A program made the translations under genes and the position numbers. A stretch of DNA of 44,167 nucleotides, from contig CAZPHI010000014.1 of assembly GCA_964586425.1 (NCBI GenBank), positions 1 to 44,167 on the forward strand. Direction: 5' to 3'. The DNA is from CAZPHI01 sp964586425. Its GTDB lineage: Bacteria; Bacillota; Clostridia; Lachnospirales; Lachnospiraceae. How positions within the stretch are numbered: the stretch's first letter is position 1; every line of letters begins with the position of its first letter. Of the stretch, positions 33,641 to 41,377 are shown in pieces. The notes beneath the pieces are model-generated. The model made no database searches, had not been told where the DNA came from, and saw nothing but the letters and a program-made list of their open reading frames with translations.

Positions 33641-34850
33641 ATCTGCTCTCCATTATATCTCTAAAGTTCTCAATAACATATGCTACCTCTTCATCTGTAA
33701 GACAAGTATGAAGTGGAAGAGTCATCTCGTTGTGGAACATATCATACGCATTAGGATAGTCTTTTATATCAAATCCCAGGTTTTTGTATGCAGTAAGAAG
33801 TGGTAGTGGTTTGTAATGAACATTAGTTGCTATACCACGCTCTGCCATCTTAATTATGAATTCATTACGGTACGCTTCATCTTTACCATCAAATCTTACC
33901 AGATAAAGATGTCCACTTGATGAACATGAATCATTATAATGCTCAAGTACTGTAACTGGAAGATCCTTAAGTCCTTCATTATACATATGAATCAATTCTC
34001 TTCGTCTAGCAAGAATTGATGGATATCTCTTCATCTGTACCAAACCGATTGCTGCCATAATATCCGTCATATTGCACTTATAATATGGGGCAACTATATC
34101 ATATTCCCATGCTCCAAGCTTTGTCTTAGCAAGTGCATCCTTAGATTGTCCATGCAAAGTAAAAAGCATTAACTGCTTGTAGATATCTTCATTATCTATT
34201 CCTTCTATATTACGCCATACAAGTCCGCCGCCTTCACCTGTCGTAAAATTCTTAACTGCATGGAATGAAAAGCTTGTAAAATCAGCTACCGAGCCACTCA
34301 TCTTCCCATCCCTCATTGCTCCATATCCATGTGCTGAATCAGCAGCTACGAGAATTCTTCCAAGTGCTTTCTGCATCTTTCCATTAGGAACAAATATATC
34401 TTTCTTGCTTTCAACAATTCTGAATATCTCATCATAATCCGCCATTACTCCACCAAGATCAACTGGAATAATCGCCTTTGTTCTTTCATTAATTAATTCT
34501 TCAAGTGCATCAGTATCTATATGGTATGTGCCCTTTTTAACGTCGACCATAACAATCTTTGCGCCTACATGACATACTACACTAGCTGATGCTGTGTATG
34601 TATATGCTGGAACAATTACTTCATCTCCAGGTCCTATGTCAAACAAACGTAGTGCCATCTCTAAACAGGCTGTTGCTGAATTAAGGCATACACCTCTGTC
34701 AACATTACAGAACGCTGCCATCTCTCTCTCAAGCTCTTTTGTCTTTGGTCCTGTTGTCAACCATCCTGATCTCATTACTTCAGCTACCGCGCTGATTTCT
34801 TCCTCTGTAATATCTGGTGGGGAGAATTTTATATTCATCTGATTTTTCAT
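33630..34850 (-). CDS. DegT/DnrJ/EryC1/StrS sugar aminotransferase (PglE/WcfR-like)
   Basis: A 406-residue PLP-dependent sugar aminotransferase. It has NSATACLEMALR near residue 57, PAYTYTASA, the PLP-stacking Asp180 in AADSAHGYGA and the Schiff-base Lys200 in SFHAVKNFTTGEGG. Unlike the RfbH protein at 13052-14389, the Lys is intact, so it should transaminate a 4-keto sugar. With the PglF-type dehydratase in the same unit the likely product is a UDP-4-amino-4,6-dideoxy-GlcNAc or -GalNAc (bacillosamine precursor or AATGal). No PglD-like acetyltransferase is near, favouring a free 4-amino group. AGGAG lies 13 bases before this ATG, a little far; ATG five codons later is possible. Confidence 0.9.
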   Translation of the reverse strand: MKNQMNIKFSPPDITEEEISAVAEVMRSGWLTTGPKTKELEREMAAFCNVDRGVCLNSATACLEMALRLFDIGPGDEVIVPAYTYTASASVVCHVGAKIVMVDVKKGTYHIDTDALEELINERTKAIIPVDLGGVMADYDEIFRIVESKKDIFVPNGKMQKALGRILVAADSAHGYGAMRDGKMSGSVADFTSFSFHAVKNFTTGEGGGLVWRNIEGIDNEDIYKQLMLFTLHGQSKDALAKTKLGAWEYDIVAPYYKCNMTDIMAAIGLVQMKRYPSILARRRELIHMYNEGLKDLPVTVLEHYNDSCSSSGHLYLVRFDGKDEAYRNEFIIKMAERGIATNVHYKPLPLLTAYKNLGFDIKDYPNAYDMFHNEMTLPLHTCLTDEEVAYVIENFRDIMESRYAI

Positions 34851-34901
34851 ATCTATCTTAAATCTCCTTTATTTTGTTTCACATAGTACTCAAATATTAT
34901 A

Positions 34902-34930
34902 ATTATACCCTTTTTTGAGCACATATTCAA
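34902..34930 (-). promoter_or_regulatory. promoter of the glycan priming operon
   Basis: Minus strand: TTGAAT (34925-34930), 17-base spacer, perfect TATAAT (34902-34907). A 6-bp inverted repeat CTCAAA/TTTGAG (34889-34894 and 34914-34919) brackets the -10 box and could be an operator. The leader is about 45 bases. Confidence 0.72.
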
Positions 34931-34963
34931 TATAAACAATTCTTTAGCTGTTTATTTTTAGCC

Positions 34964-36334
34964 TTATTCGCTTGCTGCAGTAGAAGTTGTCGATGCAGTC
35001 TCCAATTCTGGGAACTCATACGTCAGATTACCAGCTGCATTAGCAATATCAATTGTAAAGCTCTTAGTCTCATATCCTGTGCGTGATATAGTAATTGTTT
35101 TCTTTCCTGCTGACTTCTGTATAGTAACAGGCGCAAGTCCCATATATACATTATCCACATATACCGCAGCGCCTTCCATTCCCTTGAGGGTTACAGTATA
35201 CCCCGTTGTCAAATCTGTCTGTGCGGCCGTTGAAGCATTAGCCGCGGAAGTGCTATTAGTACCGCTTGCAGTGCTTGCCTTCGTCGCTGACGTTGCCGAA
35301 GTCGCAGTAGTACTCTCTACTGTAAGTTCAATTGTCTTAGTTGAATATACAGAAGCGACATTAACTGTAGCTTTATATGAAGTATACCCGTCCGCCGTTA
35401 CCAGCAAACTATGCTTTCCGTATGAGAGATTAACAACCCCAGAATAGTCGGTTGACACACCATCTATATACATAATTGCATTAGCTGGTTTTATGGTAAA
35501 TGCTATCGACCCCATCTCGACTGGCTCTGGCGTACATTCGCTGTAGTCAGCTGTTACTTCTTCATTCCTCTTCACTACAATAGTTTTACTTGCAACAAAT
35601 GAGCCCTTCTGAAGCAGAACCTTATATTCTCCCTCAGGAGCCGTAATCATCATATCCTTTGTTACTGTATAACAGAGTTTTGTGCCAACATCGACAAAGC
35701 CTCCGATAAAGCTGTCAACTCCTGTTAGTTTAATATAGCCGTGTCCATTCTCTACCGCTACAGAATATACTGTTTTATCATATCCACGAATGGTAACTGT
35801 ATCTGCGCTGATTATCTCACCTAAAGTGATTTTCTTGCCTTGAGAAACTGCAACAATCCCACTTCCATACTTATATCTTGTGCTGCCAATATCAATGGTA
35901 CTTGTAGATTCATTAATAGAATAATTATTAATGCTGCTCTTTTCCCACATATCCTTTGATTCATGAATAGAGCCTGCCTTACCCGATGCATTAGCCTCTA
36001 TATCATATATTCCACCCTGTTTCAACTGTGAGGCAGCAATTACTTTGTCATAACTATTCCTAAGATCAGTTCCACCTGTGTATGTGATATTATAGCTGCT
36101 CTGCGCATCAATATCATACACGTTGATTTTCTTGGCGGTAGTATCTATAGTAGTCAGCACACAACGAACACTTGCCTCATTATTCTTATTAGTCTGCCCT
36201 TCTGCTACCTTACTTTGTAATGGTGTTAATGCATTACCCGGCGTAAAAGTTGGTGTCTTCGCCGAGTTTTGACATCCCCAAAGCAAAAGTAGTATTAGCG
36301 GCATAACAACGGCCAGCATCTTCTTTATTTTCAT
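34964..36334 (-). CDS. PEGA-domain lipoprotein
   Basis: A 456-residue lipoprotein. The signal peptide has a basic start, a hydrophobic core and a lipobox LLWGC, so it should be anchored to the outer face of the membrane. The middle part (about 40-260) is beta-rich and unrecognised. Two PEGA repeats follow: one with TIKPANAIMYIDGVSTDYSG and HSLLVTADGY, and one near the end with EGAAVYVDNVYMG and KTITISRTGY. Between them is a flexible Thr/Ser/Ala linker of about 35 residues, likely a wall-spanning spacer. The ATG at 36334 is preceded by AGGAAGGA; the longer frame has no signal peptide at its start. It has its own promoter and sits beside the glycan genes; PEGA proteins often bind the cell surface. 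Confidence 0.82.
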   Translation of the reverse strand: MKIKKMLAVVMPLILLLLWGCQNSAKTPTFTPGNALTPLQSKVAEGQTNKNNEASVRCVLTTIDTTAKKINVYDIDAQSSYNITYTGGTDLRNSYDKVIAASQLKQGGIYDIEANASGKAGSIHESKDMWEKSSINNYSINESTSTIDIGSTRYKYGSGIVAVSQGKKITLGEIISADTVTIRGYDKTVYSVAVENGHGYIKLTGVDSFIGGFVDVGTKLCYTVTKDMMITAPEGEYKVLLQKGSFVASKTIVVKRNEEVTADYSECTPEPVEMGSIAFTIKPANAIMYIDGVSTDYSGVVNLSYGKHSLLVTADGYTSYKATVNVASVYSTKTIELTVESTTATSATSATKASTASGTNSTSAANASTAAQTDLTTGYTVTLKGMEGAAVYVDNVYMGLAPVTIQKSAGKKTITISRTGYETKSFTIDIANAAGNLTYEFPELETASTTSTAASE

Positions 36335-36388
36335 AGCTAATCCTTCCTTCCATATCCGGCAGCCTATTAACACAGTTTTAGTGGTATG

Positions 36389-36417
36389 ATTTTATCACAA
36401 TAGACGGTTATTTGCAA
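36389..36417 (-). promoter_or_regulatory. promoter of the PEGA lipoprotein gene
   Basis: Minus strand: TTGCAA (36412-36417), 17-base spacer ending TGA, then TAAAAT (36389-36394), giving an extended -10. It lies just after the hairpin at 36430-36471. Confidence 0.65.
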
Positions 36418-36429
36418 ATAAACCAAAAT

Positions 36430-36471
36430 ATACCAGAGAATGAAGTTTTGTATTCTTTCATTCTCTGGTAT
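36430..36471 (-). terminator. strong hairpin ending the six-gene operon
   Basis: ATACCAGAGAATGAA (36430-36444) and TTCATTCTCTGGTAT (36457-36471) form a perfect 15-bp stem with a 12-base loop, followed on the minus strand by ATTTTGGTTTATTT. The U-tract is interrupted, so termination efficiency is uncertain, but the position 22 bases after the last stop fits a terminator. Confidence 0.75.
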
Positions 36472-36493
36472 GAGTTACATTATTTATTCTATT

Positions 36494-37279
36494 TTATTTG
36501 AATAAAATATACACTGCTGCTGCCCATCCTGCTATGCATGCTAACAGAATTATAACATTCGCAGCATTCCATGATGTTTTCTTCTCATAGAGTTCTACCC
36601 CACCTGAGATGGCATTATATGGTGTGTAGTATATTTTAAGCTTTGTACCAACTGGATATCTGCTTTCATATGAATTAGTTATCATTCTTGGTCCATTCTC
36701 TGTTACAACTTTTCCATTAACTTCGAATTTTAGTTTCATACAATAATTGTATCCACCATTGCTTGCAGATATCTTCCTGTGTTCCACAACTTCTGCCTCA
36801 CATACCACTGCATGCGCTCTAGTATCTTTTGCTTTATCCACAAAATATACCACAAGACCAATACCGAATGCAACTGCTACCATAATCAACGACGCTATTA
36901 TACTTAAGCCTGTAATATCCTTACCCGATACTGCAACTGCCAGGCTGATAATTCCCGCAGCCATAACTAACACTGACATTACGAATGCAGCTGCACTTGG
37001 TTTATGATATGCCTCTTCTATTGAATATACATGTCCATTATATACAATTCCTTTGACCGTATCCCCTGCTGCGACTTTCTCCTTAGCATCAATCGTTGCC
37101 TTATTACCATTGCTGTCTTCTACTGTAACTATCGCTGTTCCAGCAATTTCCTCATAGTTTAAAACTTTAAGTTCTTCTGGCTGCAGTACTGACATTCTCT
37201 TATACTTGTTATTACCACATATTCCAATTATGAATATAATAATTGCAACAGCAATTAAAATCAAACTAATAATCATCAT
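36494..37279 (-). CDS. DUF3592-like membrane protein with two beta modules
   Basis: A 261-residue protein: one membrane segment (3-21), a small beta module (about 40-90), two membrane segments (about 95-150), a second beta module (about 155-230) with NSYESRYPVGTKLKIYYTPY, and a last membrane segment. The pattern YPVGTKLKIYY-P is what DUF3592 proteins show. It has the same layout as the gene at 40067-40882, with which it is clearly related. Function is unknown. It is the last gene of the six-gene operon, 19 bases after its neighbour. Confidence 0.68.
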   Translation of the reverse strand: MMIISLILIAVAIIIFIIGICGNNKYKRMSVLQPEELKVLNYEEIAGTAIVTVEDSNGNKATIDAKEKVAAGDTVKGIVYNGHVYSIEEAYHKPSAAAFVMSVLVMAAGIISLAVAVSGKDITGLSIIASLIMVAVAFGIGLVVYFVDKAKDTRAHAVVCEAEVVEHRKISASNGGYNYCMKLKFEVNGKVVTENGPRMITNSYESRYPVGTKLKIYYTPYNAISGGVELYEKKTSWNAANVIILLACIAGWAAAVYILFK

Positions 37280-37298
37280 TTTTAGATGCCTGTCCTTT

Positions 37299-38471
37299 CT
37301 ATAGTGGGGTAAATGTGTTCACTTTTATACAACATTTACCATTAGTATCTTTATATGTACATTTTAATGTATCTTTATACCATTCTACATTGAGGTCTTT
37401 TTTCATATCTGGTAAATCCATAATTTTATCTTCCTTACCCGATACTAATTGATGTCTGTATATTGATTTATCTATATTCTTGTATAGATAAATTTCCCCA
37501 TTGAAATATCCAATTATATTTACAGATTTATCTTTTGTGTCATATACAATTTCCTTATCACCAGTTATAACATTAAGTTTTAGTAACTGGTTTTTAATTG
37601 TATCACCAGAATATGGCGTGAATGAATTAGGTGCTGGTGATTTTGAATTGCCTTTATCATCATTAATATTAAGTAATGTATATGCATATTCATTCTCAAA
37701 GACCGTAAATCCACTATAGAATCCGGAGTTTACATCAATAACTTTTTCTTTGTCTACTTTTCCATACTCAAAGTACTCGGTTTTATTAAATTCATACAAT
37801 TTATTATCAATATATGCATAGAATGGCATTCTTTCAATAGCATTTATCCTAATTGTGCTATTATCCTTCTTATTAACTATGCAATCAATTCTTTTGTCCA
37901 TTCCATAGATTATGCAATCTGAATTCTCGAAAATATTACCTTCGCCATCTTCATATGCGTAAATAAGTTGAATATCCTCTATTAGTTTGTCAGACGGCTC
38001 AACACTTCTAATCTGTTCAACATTATTCTGCTTTACACATATTAATACATTATTATTAATGGTACATGTTTTAATTCCCTGTATATCATTACCAAGTAAT
38101 ATTCTCTCTTTACTTCCATCTGATATCTTGATTTTATAAAGATAATCAACTGCTTCATCATAATCCTTAGCGAAATAGTATATATAATCATTATCTGCAG
38201 ACATACTTGTTATTGTTTCAATATCACTATATCGCACATCTCCTGTATAAAAATCACATATCTGAGCTTTTTTACCATCATATTCAAATACATCATGGCC
38301 ATTACTGCATGTTATACAATATGATATCTCTAATTCTTTTCCATCAATATTAGCTACGGTAGCATTAGCTGCATTATTTTCTTTATTGAGGAAATAATAA
38401 GTTATGCCTATAACTGCAATTACAATAATAATCGCAGATATTATTAATCCATACTTATCCCTTCTCTTCAT
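37299..38471 (-). CDS. membrane-anchored extracytoplasmic protein, propeller-like, unnamed
   Basis: A 390-residue protein with a single N-terminal membrane anchor (about 9-28) and a large outer domain. The domain is made of repeated short strands with aromatic DNDYIYYFAKDYDEAVDYLYK-like segments of the kind seen in DUF5050 or beta-propeller proteins; no active site is evident. It ends CIKVNTFTPL, similar to the C-terminus of the lipoprotein at 41378. GGAGG lies 5 bases before the ATG. It follows the LXG-like gene by 23 bases, so it may help present, sense or bind that protein at the surface; this is speculation. Confidence 0.6.
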   Translation of the reverse strand: MKRRDKYGLIISAIIIVIAVIGITYYFLNKENNAANATVANIDGKELEISYCITCSNGHDVFEYDGKKAQICDFYTGDVRYSDIETITSMSADNDYIYYFAKDYDEAVDYLYKIKISDGSKERILLGNDIQGIKTCTINNNVLICVKQNNVEQIRSVEPSDKLIEDIQLIYAYEDGEGNIFENSDCIIYGMDKRIDCIVNKKDNSTIRINAIERMPFYAYIDNKLYEFNKTEYFEYGKVDKEKVIDVNSGFYSGFTVFENEYAYTLLNINDDKGNSKSPAPNSFTPYSGDTIKNQLLKLNVITGDKEIVYDTKDKSVNIIGYFNGEIYLYKNIDKSIYRHQLVSGKEDKIMDLPDMKKDLNVEWYKDTLKCTYKDTNGKCCIKVNTFTPL

Positions 38472-38494
38472 CTCAGCCTCCGAGCTTTGAATAA

Positions 38495-40051
38495 CTACTT
38501 CTTCTCAACACCAATTATTGATACAATGGATTCTTGATTATTGTTTGCAATATCAAGTCCTGCAAGTATTGAATCAAATTCCTTATTTCTAACATCTTTA
38601 CTATAGGTGTTATAGATACGGAAATCTCCATCACTATCCTTTATTGCTGCGACTGTGTGAATTCCGTCTAATGGCTCTGCACCGTTATTCCAAAATGATA
38701 TAACTTCACATGCCGTATTCTTTGCATCTGCGCCTGCATATTTCCAAGCTTCTTTAGTTCCGTTAGCCTCTGATGTAAAATTATTCTGGTATTCAATATA
38801 ACCATTGCCATCAGTTACATCCTTAAGGATATAGCCAAGTCCTTCATTATTCTCCTTAGCAGTCTTTGCTATTATTGCATTCTTAATAGGATCCCTAGAT
38901 GAAAGAAAATCCATTCCGCCTAATGTTAATCCATTAGGAATTCCGGCCTTATACATATCCGACTCATCAAGACTAAAGTTCTTTAGCGAGTCTGTATCTG
39001 TTCCATATCCAATGTCTAACCTTCTATTATCAGCATCCCATGCATTAATATGAAAACTTATAAGTCCAGCTCTATATTTGCTATCATTAGTCTGGTCAAT
39101 TGTAAATCCCATATTCTCATTATTTAAGGCATAATTCAATTCCTGCCAAAACTGTTTGTAGCCAGTATTGTTTTCGTATGTTAATGCATCTTCTGTGAAT
39201 AAATCAATATAATCCGATGCATATGAAGTTCCCTTCATAATTATGTGTTCTGTGTCTTGGTACAGCATTCCATTAACCATATTAATGAATTGTTCGCGAC
39301 TGGCGCTGCTAGAATTGTATTTATTCTTAAAATACATTTTAAGGGACTTCTTATATTCATCACTCAGTAATTCTGGGTCAATTTGAAATGCTGATACATA
39401 ATCTCCACATTCTAACGCAATATAGACTTGTTTGTCATATTCGTTAACACATTCTTTCTTTTTATTTGCTTTATCTACGATTTCATCATATTCCTTTTTG
39501 GCCTTTTCCATCGCTTCTAAAACGTCTTTTATTTTATCCACATTGACCATTCCATTAATCTTTGCCTGTAAAGCATCAGTAATTAACTTGAATTTACTGC
39601 TTAACATATTAAACAATGATATTATTGCTTCAGTACTAGCTTCTCTTTTGGTAATATTCTTATTACCATTCGTTATCGACATAAACTTTGCTTCATTAAT
39701 GCTTACTGTGCGTGCCTTCGAATGATAAATCTTATCTTTTAATTCATCAGCATAATTGGCTACTCTTCGTTCACAATTATCATATTCATCAACTGCATCA
39801 TAGCAAAAATTCCTAATTCTTGTGATACTATCAACATCATCCTGCAATTCATTGTCAATATTAATAAAGCGATGGTCTATGTTACGTCTATCACGTATCT
39901 CCCAATCCACTCCACCACGAATATGTGCTATACCGCCTTTTATTTCCTGCAGTTCACTAATGACACCAGACAAACCATCTGCCTCATCTAATACACGTCT
40001 TCCATTAATGTACATATTTTTCTTCTGCCTTTCTACCACTGAATAGAACAC
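38495..40051 (-). CDS. LXG-like coiled-coil protein with unrecognised C-terminal domain (possible type VII-secreted effector)
   Basis: A 518-residue protein with no signal peptide. Residues 1-240 are nearly all helical, with LSGVISELQEIKGGIAHIRG, then GVDWEIRDRRNIDHRF, and coiled coils, resembling the N-terminal targeting part of LXG/WXG100 proteins of type VII secretion. The C-terminal half is globular and ends with DGIHTVAAIKDSDGDFRIYN. A His-Val and later Asn-Thr-Tyr recall papain-like or C39-like folds, but no Cys sits at the expected distance, so I make no enzymatic call. The GTG start has AGGTGG 4 bases upstream. No immunity gene is obvious, although two small membrane proteins come just before and a membrane-anchored protein just after. 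Confidence 0.5.
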   Translation of the reverse strand: MFYSVVERQKKNMYINGRRVLDEADGLSGVISELQEIKGGIAHIRGGVDWEIRDRRNIDHRFINIDNELQDDVDSITRIRNFCYDAVDEYDNCERRVANYADELKDKIYHSKARTVSINEAKFMSITNGNKNITKREASTEAIISLFNMLSSKFKLITDALQAKINGMVNVDKIKDVLEAMEKAKKEYDEIVDKANKKKECVNEYDKQVYIALECGDYVSAFQIDPELLSDEYKKSLKMYFKNKYNSSSASREQFINMVNGMLYQDTEHIIMKGTSYASDYIDLFTEDALTYENNTGYKQFWQELNYALNNENMGFTIDQTNDSKYRAGLISFHINAWDADNRRLDIGYGTDTDSLKNFSLDESDMYKAGIPNGLTLGGMDFLSSRDPIKNAIIAKTAKENNEGLGYILKDVTDGNGYIEYQNNFTSEANGTKEAWKYAGADAKNTACEVISFWNNGAEPLDGIHTVAAIKDSDGDFRIYNTYSKDVRNKEFDSILAGLDIANNNQESIVSIIGVEKK

Positions 40052-40066
40052 AATACCACCTTTTAA

Positions 40067-40882
40067 TTACATAAAGTAGGAAATAGAAAAAACAATTCCT
40101 AACGCTAATACTAAAGTTCCTACACATCCCAAAACTATACTTGTTATTTCAATTTTCTTCTTATCTTTACCAACCATGATTGTTGGATAAGAAGGATTTA
40201 ACCATTCAACTCTTATGTCTATTTTACTTCCTACAGGATATTGATCTCTAACATGTTTACTTGTTGTTTTCATTGCAATACCAGTTTGTCTCTTGCCACC
40301 TGCGACATATGAAACAATCATATCAATACTTGTTGAAATAGGATTAGCAGAATCATTTGTGTTATAATTATCAACATATTCCTCTACTGTTGCTTCATAC
40401 ATATTATCTGATTTAGAGTATACCTTCTTTGCATCAGCTATATCTGATATAATGTAAGCAATTATCCATATAGCACATGCTAGCATAAATATTCCTATAA
40501 TAAGATTAGTGGCTTTATCTCCATACATATTATATTCATGTAATGCATAAAAATCTGCAGCAACAACACATATTGATGTTATTAATATTGAGACTGGCAT
40601 AGCCATCTTTTTCTTTTCAGTACCCTCAATAAAAGTCTCTTTCTTTATTTTTCCTTCAATAACATCTCCTGCTTTATAATTCTTTAACGTCACATCTTTA
40701 ATTTTATTTCCGCTTTGTGTAACCAACACCCTATTGTATAAAGTTCCTTTTTGTTCTACAGACTCAATAGTTACTTTTTCTATTGGTAGTTTATTTATCT
40801 TACTGTTATTTAACACCATTACAAAACTAAATAATAATACAATTCCACTTATTACAAATAATACAATTATAGGTACTAACAT
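40067..40882 (-). CDS. DUF3592-like membrane protein with two beta modules
   Basis: A 271-residue protein with one membrane segment (3-25), a beta module (about 35-88), two membrane segments (about 92-150), a second beta module with HVRDQYPVGSKIDIRVEWLN, and a final membrane segment. It has the same domain order as the gene at 36494-37279. The YPVG-x-KI motif is DUF3592-like. Function unknown. AAAGGAA is upstream of the ATG. It is 14 bases after the gene at 40897 and 15 before the LXG-like gene, and could be an immunity or assembly partner. Confidence 0.6.
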   Translation of the reverse strand: MLVPIIVLFVISGIVLLFSFVMVLNNSKINKLPIEKVTIESVEQKGTLYNRVLVTQSGNKIKDVTLKNYKAGDVIEGKIKKETFIEGTEKKKMAMPVSILITSICVVAADFYALHEYNMYGDKATNLIIGIFMLACAIWIIAYIISDIADAKKVYSKSDNMYEATVEEYVDNYNTNDSANPISTSIDMIVSYVAGGKRQTGIAMKTTSKHVRDQYPVGSKIDIRVEWLNPSYPTIMVGKDKKKIEITSIVLGCVGTLVLALGIVFSISYFM

Positions 40883-40896
40883 AGATTATTTCCTTT

Positions 40897-41364
40897 CTAC
40901 CATTGAATAGAACATAATATGAATGAAAATAATACCGCTAGTATAATAGATGGTATCATTCTTGTTAATCCTTCTTTAACTCCTGAATAATTTCCTACTA
41001 CTATCATTTTGTATGGATTTTCTGGATTATAAACAATCTCTACCATATCACCCGTCTTGAATTTTTGGGGATTCGAAAGACACATAATATTATTTCTATT
41101 CGAATTTTGATTATTAATAAATATGTTTTCGCCTTCTGAAGTAGTAAATTTAGCATCAAAAGTCCAAAGTTTTAATGTTCCTACCTTTTCGGCCACCTCA
41201 TGTTCATATACTTGTGTTAATTCTCCTACAGTTTTTTTATTATTTCTGTTTTTCGCAAATCGAAAAACATATGTTACCTCAAATAAGCCAATAATTGCAA
41301 AGATTAACATTAAAACTATAAATATACATAATATAACAAATGCTCCTATTAATTCGCTTTTCAT
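40897..41364 (-). CDS. DUF3592-like small membrane protein
   Basis: A 155-residue protein with a long N-terminal membrane segment (about 8-35), one beta module with KFKTGDMVEIVYNPENPYKM and a C-terminal membrane segment. It equals one half of its two-module relatives at 40067 and 36494, so the family here occurs as single and double forms. Function unknown. AGGAG precedes the ATG; it lies 13 bases after the lipoprotein gene. Confidence 0.6.
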   Translation of the reverse strand: MKSELIGAFVILCIFIVLMLIFAIIGLFEVTYVFRFAKNRNNKKTVGELTQVYEHEVAEKVGTLKLWTFDAKFTTSEGENIFINNQNSNRNNIMCLSNPQKFKTGDMVEIVYNPENPYKMIVVGNYSGVKEGLTRMIPSIILAVLFSFILCSIQW

Positions 41365-41377
41365 TTATTCTCCTATC

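Noticed and set aside
38495..40051. C39-like or papain-like peptidase in the LXG-like protein
   Set aside because: The GIHTVAA and IYN parts look suggestive, but the only Cys nearby is about 18 residues before the His, far too close for that fold's active site.
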